Source of the DNA: Blautia sp. Marseille-P3087
GTDB lineage: Bacteria; Bacillota; Clostridia; Lachnospirales; Lachnospiraceae
Length of the DNA stretch: 64,000 bases
NCBI RefSeq assembly: GCF_900120195.1
Contig: NZ_LT635539.1
Span: 2,513,441-2,577,440 of the forward strand
Direction: 5' to 3'
Shown here piece by piece: positions 32,684 through 41,693 of this stretch. Within the stretch, counting starts at the first letter, position 1. Every line of letters begins with the position of its first letter. Under the pieces are notes generated by a model. The model saw nothing but the letters and a program-made list of their open reading frames with translations. It was not told where the DNA came from and made no database searches. A program made the position numbers and the translations under genes.

Positions 32684-35600
32684 ATGATCAGTGCTGTTTT
32701 ATTTATTTCATTCTTCATTTTTCTGATCCTTGGTGTGCCGATCGCAATCTGCCTGGGACTTTCCTCAGTATGTGCAATCATTTACTCCGGAACTTCACTT
32801 ACGATCGTGGCAACCAACATGTATGCCGGAATCAGTAAATTCCTGCTTCTGGCAATTCCGTTTTTCGTATTATCCGGTAACATCATGGCAAAAGCCGGTA
32901 TCTCCAAACGACTGATCGACTTCGTTGATACCTGCGTCGGCCACAAAAAAGGTGGTATCGCCATCGTATGTGTTATCGTTGCATGTTTCTTCGGAGCAAT
33001 CTCCGGTTCCGGACCGGCAACTGTAGCTGCCCTTGGTGCAGTTCTGATTCCGGCAATGGTAGAGCAGGGAGGATTTTCCGCACCGTTTTCCACGGCATTG
33101 ATGGCGACATCGAGTTCGATTGCGATCGTCATACCTCCTAGTATTGCATTCGTTGTATATGCATCCATCACAGGTGTTTCTATCGCTGATATGTTCACAG
33201 CAGGTATCGTACCTGGTATTCTGATGGGTGTTGCGCTTGTAATTGTTGTTATGCTGGAAGCAAAGAAACACAACATTCAGCCTTCCAGAAAAAAAGCAAC
33301 TGCAAAAGAACGCTGGGCTACATTTAAAGATGCATTCTGGGGATTTTTGATGCCGATCATCATCCTCGGTGGAATCTATGGCGGTATCTTTACACCAACA
33401 GAAGCAGCAGCCGTATCGGTTGTATATGGTCTGTTTGTAGGTATGGTCATCTATCGTGAAGTCAAATTCCGTGATCTGATCGATATTTTTGTAGAATCAG
33501 CAAAAACAACAGGCGGTATCATGCTGATCGTTGCATGCGCATCCCTGTTCTCTTATGTATGTACGAAATTTGGTATCGCAGACGCTGCATCCGGACTGCT
33601 TGCATCTATTGCACACAATCAGTTCGTATTCCTTCTGATCGTAAATATCATTTTCCTGATAGCAGGATGTTTCATCGATGCAAACTCAGCTATGTATATC
33701 TTTATCCCGATCATGCTTCCTGTATGCAAGGCACTTGGATATGACGTTGTTGCATTTGGTGTTATGGCAACTGTCAACCTTGCAATCGGTCAGGTAACAC
33801 CGCCGGTTGGTGTCAATCTGTTCGTTGCAATCAGTATCAAGATCAAAAAAGGTCTGGAGGTTACTCTTCAGCAGATTTCAAAGGCAGTTATGCCGATGAT
33901 CGCTGCTTCTGTAGTAGTACTTCTTGTAATTACATATATTCCAGCCGTTTCTACAGCTCTGCCGAAAGCTCTTGCAAAGAACGGCGCTTATACAGGAGAT
34001 CAGTCCTCCTCTGACACAGGAAGCACCGCTTCCAAAGATGCCGGAAACGACAATGATTCCTTCAATACTATCGCGGATTACAGTGATCTTGACTGGCCGG
34101 AGATGACATGGAACTTTGCATGCTCCACAACAGAGACGAGTACATGGGCTGATGGTGGACGTAAGTTCGGTGAACTGATGGAAAAAGCAACTGGCGGAAA
34201 GATCAAAGTCAATGTATATGCAGCAGACCAGCTTACCAACGGAAATCAGTCCGAAGGTATTCAGGCGCTGATGAATGGAGACCCGGTACAGATCTCCATG
34301 CATTCCAATCTGATCTATTCAGCATTTGACCCGAGATTCAATGTTGTATCCCTGCCGTTCATCTATGATTCTTATGATGATGCAGATGCAAAATTTGACG
34401 GCGCAGCCGGAGAGAAACTGAAAGAGATTCTTTCTGAGTATGGCCTGCACTGTATGGGTATCGCGGAAAATGGTTTCCGTGAGCTGACTAACAGCAGGCA
34501 TGAAGTAAAAACTGTCGATGACATGAAAAACTTAAAGATCCGTGTAGCAGGATCAAACCTTCTTATGGAATGCTATAAGAGATGGGGCGCAGATGCGACC
34601 AATATGAACTGGTCCGAAACCTACACCGCACTGCAGCAGAACACAGTAGAAGGCCAGGAAAACCCGTTGCCGGCAATTGATGCAGCAAGTGTACAGGAAG
34701 TTCAGCCATACTGCTCTATGTGGGATGCAATTTATGACTGTCTGTTCTTCTGTATCAATCAGGATATCTATGACAGTCTGACCGCAGAGCAGCAGGCAGT
34801 TGTTGATGAGTGTGGACAGAAAGCAGTAGAGTATGAGCGTTACATCAACCGTTCCGGTGACGAAGAGATCATGAGCCGCTGGGAAGAAAGCAATGGCGTA
34901 ACTTTCACACAGAAAGAAGATATGGATATTGATTCCTTCAAAGAAGCTGTTGATGGTGTAGACGATTGGTTTGTTCAGGAACTGGAGAGTCAGGGCTATG
35001 ATGATGCACAGGATCTGGTAGATCTTTTCACAGAAGATTCCATGGATACCGTAGATGATTACAGTGACCTTGACTGGCCGGAAGCAACATGGAACTTTGC
35101 ATGCTCCACAACGGAGACAAGTACATGGGCAGAAGGCGGACGTAAGTTCGGTGAACTTATGGAAAAAGCAACCGGCGGAAAGATCAAAGTCAATGTATAC
35201 GCAGCAGACCAGCTTACCAACGGAAACCAGTCCGAAGGTATTCAGGCGCTGATGAATGGAGACCCGGTACAGATTTCTATGCATTCCAACCTGATCTACT
35301 CTGCATTTGACCCGAGATTCAATGTTGTATCTCTGCCGTTCATCTATGATTCCTACGATGATGCAGATGCGAAGTTTGACGGTGAGGCAGGAGAAAAACT
35401 GAAAGAGATTCTTTCAAGCTACGGCCTGCACTGCATGGGTATCGCGGAAAATGGTTTCCGTGAGCTGACCAACAGCAAACATGAAGTAAAAACCGTCGAT
35501 GACATAAAAAACCTGAAAATCCGTGTAGCAGGATCCAACCTTCTTATGGAATGCTACAAGAGATGGGGCGCAGATGCAACCAACATGAACTGGTCCGAGA

Positions 35601-36019
35601 CCTACACTGCACTGCAGCAGAACACAGTAGAAGGTCAGGAGAACCCGTTACCGGCAATCGATGCAGCGAGTGTGCAGGAAGTTCAGCCGTACTGCTCCAT
35701 GTGGGATGCAATCTATGATTGTCTGTTCTTCTGCATCAACCAGGATCTTTATGATACTCTGACACCGGAGCAGCAGGCAGTTGTTGATGAGTGTGGACAG
35801 AAAGCTGTAGAGTATGAGCGTTACATCAACCGTTCCGGTGACGAGGAGATCATGAGCCGCTGGGAATCTAAGAATGGTGTGACATTTACAGATAAAGATG
35901 ACATGGATATCGATTCCTTTAAGGAAGCAGTAGATGGTGTAGATGAGTGGTTTGTAGAACAGCTTAAAGATGCCGGATACAAAGATGGACAGGAACTTGT
36001 AGACCTATTCGAAAAATAA
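32684..36019 (+). CDS. TRAP large permease (DctM) fused to two tandem DctP-type binding domains
   Basis: 1111 residues in one open frame. Residues 1-433 are DctM with about 12 membrane segments (FLILGVPIAICLGLSSVCAI, AISGSGPATVAALGAVLIPA, GQVTPPVGVNLFVA). A Ser/Asp/Gly linker (about 440-464) like a lipoprotein N-terminus leads to a DctP solute-binding domain (465-791) and a second, highly similar copy (792-1111). Both keep the ligand-binding Arg region KIRVAGSNLLME. DctP is normally a separate protein. Synonymous sites differ between copies while protein sequence is kept. The fusion would tether both receptors outside the cell. Substrate unknown; T-box control points to an amino acid or relative. 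Confidence 0.93.
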   Translation: MISAVLFISFFIFLILGVPIAICLGLSSVCAIIYSGTSLTIVATNMYAGISKFLLLAIPFFVLSGNIMAKAGISKRLIDFVDTCVGHKKGGIAIVCVIVACFFGAISGSGPATVAALGAVLIPAMVEQGGFSAPFSTALMATSSSIAIVIPPSIAFVVYASITGVSIADMFTAGIVPGILMGVALVIVVMLEAKKHNIQPSRKKATAKERWATFKDAFWGFLMPIIILGGIYGGIFTPTEAAAVSVVYGLFVGMVIYREVKFRDLIDIFVESAKTTGGIMLIVACASLFSYVCTKFGIADAASGLLASIAHNQFVFLLIVNIIFLIAGCFIDANSAMYIFIPIMLPVCKALGYDVVAFGVMATVNLAIGQVTPPVGVNLFVAISIKIKKGLEVTLQQISKAVMPMIAASVVVLLVITYIPAVSTALPKALAKNGAYTGDQSSSDTGSTASKDAGNDNDSFNTIADYSDLDWPEMTWNFACSTTETSTWADGGRKFGELMEKATGGKIKVNVYAADQLTNGNQSEGIQALMNGDPVQISMHSNLIYSAFDPRFNVVSLPFIYDSYDDADAKFDGAAGEKLKEILSEYGLHCMGIAENGFRELTNSRHEVKTVDDMKNLKIRVAGSNLLMECYKRWGADATNMNWSETYTALQQNTVEGQENPLPAIDAASVQEVQPYCSMWDAIYDCLFFCINQDIYDSLTAEQQAVVDECGQKAVEYERYINRSGDEEIMSRWEESNGVTFTQKEDMDIDSFKEAVDGVDDWFVQELESQGYDDAQDLVDLFTEDSMDTVDDYSDLDWPEATWNFACSTTETSTWAEGGRKFGELMEKATGGKIKVNVYAADQLTNGNQSEGIQALMNGDPVQISMHSNLIYSAFDPRFNVVSLPFIYDSYDDADAKFDGEAGEKLKEILSSYGLHCMGIAENGFRELTNSKHEVKTVDDIKNLKIRVAGSNLLMECYKRWGADATNMNWSETYTALQQNTVEGQENPLPAIDAASVQEVQPYCSMWDAIYDCLFFCINQDLYDTLTPEQQAVVDECGQKAVEYERYINRSGDEEIMSRWESKNGVTFTDKDDMDIDSFKEAVDGVDEWFVEQLKDAGYKDGQELVDLFEK
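34076..36016 (+). repeat. Tandem duplication of a ~0.98-kb solute-binding domain
   Basis: Codons from 34076 (DYSDLDWPEMTW) and from 35057 (DYSDLDWPEATW) begin two in-frame copies of 327 and 320 codons. Differences are mostly synonymous; scattered conservative amino-acid changes occur (DGG/EGG, SEYG/SSYG, SRHE/SKHE). Confidence 0.95.
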
Positions 36020-36036
36020 AAAGTTTTAAGTCAGAG

Positions 36037-36072
36037 AAATCCCTGAATTCCGTTGGAGTTCAGGGATTTTTC
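36037..36072 (+). terminator. Terminator after the TRAP operon
   Basis: AAATCCCTGAA (36037-36047) pairs with TTCAGGGATTT (36059-36069), followed by TTC. Confidence 0.85.
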
Positions 36073-36078
36073 TGCTTG

Positions 36079-36107
36079 TTGATTAAATGTACGGACAAGG
36101 GTATAAT
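36079..36107 (+). promoter_or_regulatory. Promoter of the polysaccharide operon
   Basis: TTGATT (36079-36084), 17 bp, TATAAT (36102-36107), 48 bp before the first gene. Ten co-directional genes follow without a clear terminator until 51112. Confidence 0.75.
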
Positions 36108-36155
36108 ATACTTGTATTATTATGTGATATTGCAAAATGAGGGGGGAAATACACG

Positions 36156-37220
36156 ATGAATCCAATCTTGCAAAAGGATATGGAGGACATTTTTTCGCGC
36201 AATAACAGCTGGGAACGACTGGAGAAAAGTACAGTACTTCTGACGGGTGCATATGGGATGCTGGCATCTTATATTGTTCATTTTCTGCTGTATGTCAGAA
36301 CGGTCAAAAATATCAATGTAAAACTGATTGCGGTAGTTCGAAACAAGGACAAATTTGTGCAGAGATTTGGGAATATAGAGGGATTTGACAGTATAGAGAT
36401 CATTCAGAATGACCTGTCAGAACCGATAGAGATAGATGAAGATGTGGACTATATCATTCATGCTGCATCGCTGGCGAGTCCACAGTATTACAGCGTGTGT
36501 CCGGTGGATGTATTGAAACCGAATACGATTGGAAATTATCATCTGCTTGAACTTGCAACAACAAAAAAAGTAAAGAGCTATCTGCTGTTCAGTTCATGTG
36601 ACGTTTATGGGACACCGAAAGTCGACGGCCTGATTAATGAGACTGCGTTTGGGCATATGGATACACTTGACATACATAACTGTTACAGCGAAAGCAAACG
36701 TATGGCAGAAACCATGTGCCGTGCATTCTGGGTACAGCATCAGGTTCCGGTCAGGATTGCACGGATCGCACATACGTATGCACCGACGATGGATATACAG
36801 AATGACCCTCGGGTATTTGCTTCCTTTGTAAAAAATATTGTTGCAGGTGAAGATATTGTATTGAAAAGTGACGGCTCCGGTAAGCGTACGTTCTGTTATA
36901 TTACAGATGCAGTTGCCGGCTATTTTAAGATCCTGTTTGATGGTGCGGAGGGCGAGGCATACAACGTTTGCAATACTTCACAGTTTGTAAGCATTCGTGA
37001 GCTTGCAGAATGTCTGACGGAGATTTATCCGGAAAAAAATCTTCATGTAATCTGCAAACAGCGCAGTGAATCTGAAAATTATACAGAAAATAAGGCACTG
37101 GTTGGCCATGAGAGGATCCCTGATAATCACAAGCTGCAGGCACTGGGCTGGGAGGCCAGAGTGGATATCAGAGAGGGATTTGGCAGAGTGGTGCAGTATA
37201 TTGAAAATGAAAACAGGTGA
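36156..37220 (+). CDS. NAD-dependent epimerase/dehydratase (sugar nucleotide enzyme)
   Basis: 354 residues of the extended SDR family. The Rossmann motif is VLLTGAYGMLASYIVHF (about 27-43), in place of GxxGxxG; the catalytic YxxxK is CYSESKRMAE (about 178) with SSCDVYG upstream. It most resembles UDP-glucuronate decarboxylase/epimerase relatives. It is the first gene of the operon, followed within 46 bp by rfbG. In the yersiniose pathway a similar SDR (YerF) reduces the branched sugar after the TPP enzyme, so a final reductase is a plausible role here; a different epimerase cannot be excluded. Confidence 0.85.
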   Translation: MNPILQKDMEDIFSRNNSWERLEKSTVLLTGAYGMLASYIVHFLLYVRTVKNINVKLIAVVRNKDKFVQRFGNIEGFDSIEIIQNDLSEPIEIDEDVDYIIHAASLASPQYYSVCPVDVLKPNTIGNYHLLELATTKKVKSYLLFSSCDVYGTPKVDGLINETAFGHMDTLDIHNCYSESKRMAETMCRAFWVQHQVPVRIARIAHTYAPTMDIQNDPRVFASFVKNIVAGEDIVLKSDGSGKRTFCYITDAVAGYFKILFDGAEGEAYNVCNTSQFVSIRELAECLTEIYPEKNLHVICKQRSESENYTENKALVGHERIPDNHKLQALGWEARVDIREGFGRVVQYIENENR

Positions 37221-37266
37221 GGCTTCAATACTCACAGAATTTATTTACAGGAGCGACAATATAAAA

Positions 37267-38322
37267 ATGAATAACTTCGATTTCAATTTTTATAAAGGAA
37301 AAAAAGTTTTAGTTACAGGTCATACCGGATTTAAAGGGGCATGGCTCTGCAGACTTCTGCTCGGACTTGGGGCGGAGGTGACGGGATATGCACTGAAACC
37401 GCCGACAGATCCGGAGCTTTTCGGGCTGCTTGATCTCGAAAAAAATATGCATTCTGTAATTGGAGACATCCGGGATCTTTCTAAATTAACGGGAGTCCTG
37501 AAGGAGGCACAGCCGGAAATTGTTCTTCATCTTGCAGCACAGCCGATTGTCCGTGAATCCTATGCGAACCCGGTCTACACTTATGAAACGAATGTAATGG
37601 GTACAGTCAATATACTTGAGGCAGTAAGAAGTGCAGGAAGTGCAGCTTCTTTTCTGAATGTTACTACAGATAAAGTATACAAAAATAATGAGTGGGAATG
37701 GGGATACCGCGAGACGGATGAACTGGATGGCTATGATCCGTATTCCAACAGTAAATCCTGCTCAGAACTGGTTACACACAGTTACGAAAAGGCTTTCCTT
37801 AAAGATGCAGGTATTGCAGTATCTACTGCACGTGCCGGAAATGTAATTGGCGGAGGCGACTTTGCAGCAGATCGTATCATTCCGGATTGTGTCAGAGCTA
37901 TGGCGTCCGGAAGGGAAATTGCCGTGCGTAATCCGCATTCAACCAGACCATATCAGCATGTACTGGAACCGCTGGGGGTATATCTGATGATTGCCGGTGT
38001 GCAATATCAGGACAGATCAAAAGCCGGTTCCTATAACGTAGGACCGGGAGATGAAGACTGCATTACTACCGGAGAGCTTGCAGATCTTTTCTGTGAGGCA
38101 TGGGGAGGAAAGGCAGCATGGAAAAATCTGTTTCAGGGAGGTCCTCATGAGGCAAATTTCCTCAAACTGGACTGCTCCAGAATCCGCAGTACTTTTGGCT
38201 GGAGACCACACTGGCATGTAAAAGATGCCGTACGATATACAGTACAGTGGTATCAGGCATGGCTTGACGGAGAAAATATGGCAGAATATACAGACCGTCA
38301 GATAAAAGAATATTTTAGATAA
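37267..38322 (+). CDS. rfbG: CDP-glucose 4,6-dehydratase
   Basis: 351 residues from ATG 37267. The extended SDR features of RfbG are clear: KKVLVTGHTGFKGAWLCRLL (NAD binding), VLHLAAQPIVRESYANPVYT, NVTTDKVYKNNEWEWGYRET, the catalytic YSNSKSCSELV, and STRPYQHVLEPLGVYL near the C-terminus. It converts CDP-D-glucose to CDP-4-keto-6-deoxyglucose, the entry step to 3,6-dideoxyhexoses. The next enzyme, RfbH, is two genes downstream. The cytidylyltransferase RfbF that makes CDP-glucose is not in the window. Confidence 0.96.
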   Translation: MNNFDFNFYKGKKVLVTGHTGFKGAWLCRLLLGLGAEVTGYALKPPTDPELFGLLDLEKNMHSVIGDIRDLSKLTGVLKEAQPEIVLHLAAQPIVRESYANPVYTYETNVMGTVNILEAVRSAGSAASFLNVTTDKVYKNNEWEWGYRETDELDGYDPYSNSKSCSELVTHSYEKAFLKDAGIAVSTARAGNVIGGGDFAADRIIPDCVRAMASGREIAVRNPHSTRPYQHVLEPLGVYLMIAGVQYQDRSKAGSYNVGPGDEDCITTGELADLFCEAWGGKAAWKNLFQGGPHEANFLKLDCSRIRSTFGWRPHWHVKDAVRYTVQWYQAWLDGENMAEYTDRQIKEYFR

Positions 38323-38346
38323 AAACAGAATGGAGCAAAAGGAGTA

Positions 38347-40326
38347 ATGAAAAAGAATCGGGAAATGTTCAGCGGACTGATGGCATGGCTGGTGTCGGCC
38401 TGCTTTTTTCTCGGATGTTTTGCAAATAAGCAATTGCTGGAAAAAATCAGCAAACTGGGAAACAGTCATATTTTAATTTATGGAATTACATTGGTCTTGT
38501 TTTGTCTGGCATTTCTGGTATGTATGGGGCTTACCGGAAGAATGAAGGGTAAACAAAGCTATTCTGACGGAAATGCGGCAGGGCAGAAAATCCTGTTTTC
38601 TGTGCTGCTTCTTTCGCAGATTCCTTTCTGGATAATCTGTGTGGCGAATGAGACAGATCAGGTGGGCTCAGTAGCCGGGAGATATGGATGGCATACACAT
38701 CCGCTTATATTTGGAATCATTTTGTTTCTTGCAGAACTGATCATTCTGACATGGATGTATGCAAAAATCTCCGTTCCGGGACGTGATGGAGAATGGATCG
38801 TCTGGCTGACTTATGTTGTTCTTACCGTATTGATCCTGTACTCTATGTATACACCGAATATTTTTGGCAGAGGAGAACAGAGTGACTCCTATCATTGCCA
38901 TGCATATTTCAACTCGGTCTATAATATTTATCAGGGAATGCCGTATACACACAACGTTACCAGTATTTACGGACATTATGCCTTGTTTTTTAAGATTCCG
39001 ATGAAATTATTGCACGGGGATTTCAGGGCATTTGTTATGATGCTTGCAATGGTCGGTACACTTGCACACGTATGTGCGTTTCTGACACTGCAGCTTCTGG
39101 TAGAAAGCAGAGCACTGCGGATAGCAGGAGCGCTGGCTATCGCATTTCCAATACTCGGTATGCGTGGGGGATACTACTGGCAGGTATGGCCGCACAGAAT
39201 AGTTTTTCCAATGCTTCTTCTGCTGTATGGAGCTGTGATCCTTAAGAAAAACTACCGGGGATTTATAAGCATGGCGGGGGGATATCTGATCTGTCTGCTT
39301 GCAGTTCTGTGGAATACGGAGACAGGAATTTTTCTGGCGATCTCGTGGGCGGCAATGTATGTGTCCCGTTATTTTTCAGAAAACAGAGTGAAGATCGGAA
39401 AGCTTCTTATAAATATAGCAGTACATGTTGCAGGAATTGTATTCAGTGTCCTGGGTGCATATGGTACGGTAAATCTGTATAATATTCTGAAACATAGTCC
39501 GGTGAATTCACTGGAGGATTTTCTGGTACCGCTTCTTTCAAGCAATTATATGGAAGGGGTTCTGCATCTTGATATGCCGCTTTATCCATGTGCTTATATG
39601 GCGGTGATCACGCTGTTCCTTATGGGAACCTCTGTGGGATTGTCCGGCTGGTTTCAGGAAGAAAAGAAACAGTGCTGGAAAAGAGAACTTATATTTTTGT
39701 TGAGCGTAGGTGCACTTGGATGTCTGGTCTATTATATTAATCGTCCGGCATACCATAATCTGGACTGTGTTGCTCTTCCGGCTGTGATTTTGTCGGCATA
39801 TTTCGGCCAGTACGGTCTTAGATTTATCAGAAACAAAGAATGGAAAAATTTTGGGAAAATTTCATCGACGCATGTATTCCGGGCAGGAGTCGGACTGATC
39901 TGTACAGCCGCTGTACTTGCCATGTCTACAGGCACAGTGCTGCAGTTTGCTCAGAACAGTCAGATAAAAGAAAATTTTCACGACATGGAAGATTTTGAAG
40001 GGCTGGCAGCTCAGGTGGCTGAGATGGTACCGGAAAACACACCGGCGTTCGGAATCAATATACCGGAGATCTACAGTCTGCTTCAGCGGAGAACAGAATG
40101 TTTTACAATGGATTTCAGTGATATGCTTGTCCGTCCGGACAGTTTGAAAGAACTGAAAGATCAGCTGGAACACGCCGAAGTCAGAGGTGCCTTTACCGGA
40201 AAATCCTCAATGAAAATATGGAAGCGTAATGATCCTGAGACTTACCGATGGTTCAGGGAACATTATATACTAAAAGATACGATTTCTTTCCAGCAGGAAG
40301 AATTTCAATATTATATAGAAAAATAA
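38347..40326 (+). CDS. Polytopic membrane protein, GT-C-like, function unknown
   Basis: 659 residues with about 12-14 hydrophobic segments. The loop after an early TM contains RGEQSDSYHCHAYFNSVYNI and VTSIYGHYALFFKIP, reminiscent of GT-C glycosyltransferases with acidic residues in the first large outer loop. The C-terminal about 110 residues are outside the membrane and soluble. It lies between rfbG and rfbH (24 bp and 19 bp gaps). A lipid-linked-sugar glycosyltransferase or a polymerase role is possible; no family can be named with confidence. Confidence 0.75.
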   Translation: MKKNREMFSGLMAWLVSACFFLGCFANKQLLEKISKLGNSHILIYGITLVLFCLAFLVCMGLTGRMKGKQSYSDGNAAGQKILFSVLLLSQIPFWIICVANETDQVGSVAGRYGWHTHPLIFGIILFLAELIILTWMYAKISVPGRDGEWIVWLTYVVLTVLILYSMYTPNIFGRGEQSDSYHCHAYFNSVYNIYQGMPYTHNVTSIYGHYALFFKIPMKLLHGDFRAFVMMLAMVGTLAHVCAFLTLQLLVESRALRIAGALAIAFPILGMRGGYYWQVWPHRIVFPMLLLLYGAVILKKNYRGFISMAGGYLICLLAVLWNTETGIFLAISWAAMYVSRYFSENRVKIGKLLINIAVHVAGIVFSVLGAYGTVNLYNILKHSPVNSLEDFLVPLLSSNYMEGVLHLDMPLYPCAYMAVITLFLMGTSVGLSGWFQEEKKQCWKRELIFLLSVGALGCLVYYINRPAYHNLDCVALPAVILSAYFGQYGLRFIRNKEWKNFGKISSTHVFRAGVGLICTAAVLAMSTGTVLQFAQNSQIKENFHDMEDFEGLAAQVAEMVPENTPAFGINIPEIYSLLQRRTECFTMDFSDMLVRPDSLKELKDQLEHAEVRGAFTGKSSMKIWKRNDPETYRWFREHYILKDTISFQQEEFQYYIEK

Positions 40327-40345
40327 AATACAGAAGGAGAATATT

Positions 40346-41692
40346 ATGTTTGAAGAAATGACAGAACAGCAGGCCAGAGAACAGATTCTGGAAATGACAA
40401 GAAATTACTGCAACAAATATCATAATCAGAAAAAACCATATCAGGAGGGTGACCGTATTCCATATGCGTCCAGGGTATACGATGCAGAAGAAATGGTAAA
40501 TCTGGTAGACAGCTCTCTTGAGTTCTGGCTGACAGCCGGACGTTATACAAATGAATTTGAACATGCATTTGCAAAATATCTAGGTGTGCGTTACTGCTCA
40601 CTGGTAAACTCAGGATCTTCCGCGAATTTGCTTGCTTTTATGACGCTGACTTCTCCACTTCTGAAAGAACGTCAGATCCTTCCAGGAGATGAGGTGATCA
40701 CGGTTGCGGCAGGTTTCCCGACAACTGTTTCGCCAATGATCCAGTATGGGGCCGTACCGGTGTTTGTTGACGTGACCATTCCACAGTACAACATTGATCC
40801 TTCCCTTCTGGAAGCTGCATGGTCTCCGAAGACAAAAGCTGTCATGCTTGCACATACACTTGGAAATCCATTTGACCTGAAAGCAATAAAAGAGTTTTGT
40901 GATCGGCACAACCTGTGGCTGATCGAGGATAACTGCGATGCACTTGGGTCTGTCTATACGATTGACGGTGAGGATAAACTGACAGGAACAATCGGTGATA
41001 TCGGAACCTCCAGTTTTTACCCACCACATCATATGACAATGGGAGAGGGTGGTGCTGTTTATACAGACAATCCACTTCTGAACAGAATTGCACGTTCTTT
41101 CCGAGACTGGGGAAGAGACTGCATCTGTGCACCGGGTCAGGATAATCTCTGTGGTCATCGCTTTGATCGCCAGTATGGTGAACTCCCGGTTGGCTACGAT
41201 CACAAGTATGTATATTCTCATTTTGGATATAACCTCAAAGCAACTGATATGCAGGCTGCAGTCGGCTGTGCACAGCTTAAGAAGTTTCCATCCTTCGTAG
41301 AGCGCAGAATTCACAATTTCAATTATCTGAAAGAAGCACTCAAAGGAACAGAAGACAAACTGATTCTCCCGAAGGCATGTGAGAATTCCAGACCGAGCTG
41401 GTTTGGTTTCCTGATCACCTGCCGTGAGGGTGTAGACCGTAACCAGATTGTTCAGATGATTGAAGCAAAAGGGGTACAGACGCGTATGCTGTTTGCGGGC
41501 AATCTTACAAAACATCCGTGTTTTGACCAGATGCGTGCAACAGGTAAAGGCTACCGCATCGCCGGAACACTCGAAAATACAGACCGTATCATGAGAGATA
41601 CTTTCTGGATCGGTGTATATCCGGGAATGACAGATGAAATGCTGGAAGCTATGGCAAACGCAATCAAAGACGCAGTGAATGGAGTAAAATAA
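40346..41692 (+). CDS. rfbH: CDP-4-dehydro-6-deoxyglucose 3-dehydrase (E1)
   Basis: 448 residues, DegT/DnrJ/EryC1 aminotransferase fold. The usual PLP lysine is replaced by His in SFYPPHHMTMGEGGAVYTDN (about 230), the hallmark of RfbH/E1, which uses PMP without an internal aldimine. Iron-sulfur cysteines follow (RDCICAPGQDNLCGHRF, C-x-C-x7-C). It removes the C3 hydroxyl of CDP-4-keto-6-deoxyglucose; a reductase partner (E3) is needed but is not seen in this window. It follows the membrane protein by 19 bp and precedes the first CapK-like gene by one base. Confidence 0.95.
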   Translation: MFEEMTEQQAREQILEMTRNYCNKYHNQKKPYQEGDRIPYASRVYDAEEMVNLVDSSLEFWLTAGRYTNEFEHAFAKYLGVRYCSLVNSGSSANLLAFMTLTSPLLKERQILPGDEVITVAAGFPTTVSPMIQYGAVPVFVDVTIPQYNIDPSLLEAAWSPKTKAVMLAHTLGNPFDLKAIKEFCDRHNLWLIEDNCDALGSVYTIDGEDKLTGTIGDIGTSSFYPPHHMTMGEGGAVYTDNPLLNRIARSFRDWGRDCICAPGQDNLCGHRFDRQYGELPVGYDHKYVYSHFGYNLKATDMQAAVGCAQLKKFPSFVERRIHNFNYLKEALKGTEDKLILPKACENSRPSWFGFLITCREGVDRNQIVQMIEAKGVQTRMLFAGNLTKHPCFDQMRATGKGYRIAGTLENTDRIMRDTFWIGVYPGMTDEMLEAMANAIKDAVNGVK

Positions 41693-41693
41693 A

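Noticed and set aside
33878-35284. Two long minus-strand frames inside the receptor domains
   Set aside because: They are mirror images of each other caused by the tandem duplication on the plus strand; no independent coding signal.
40610-41515. 301-codon minus-strand frame opposite rfbH
   Set aside because: Shadow of RfbH, whose motifs are complete.
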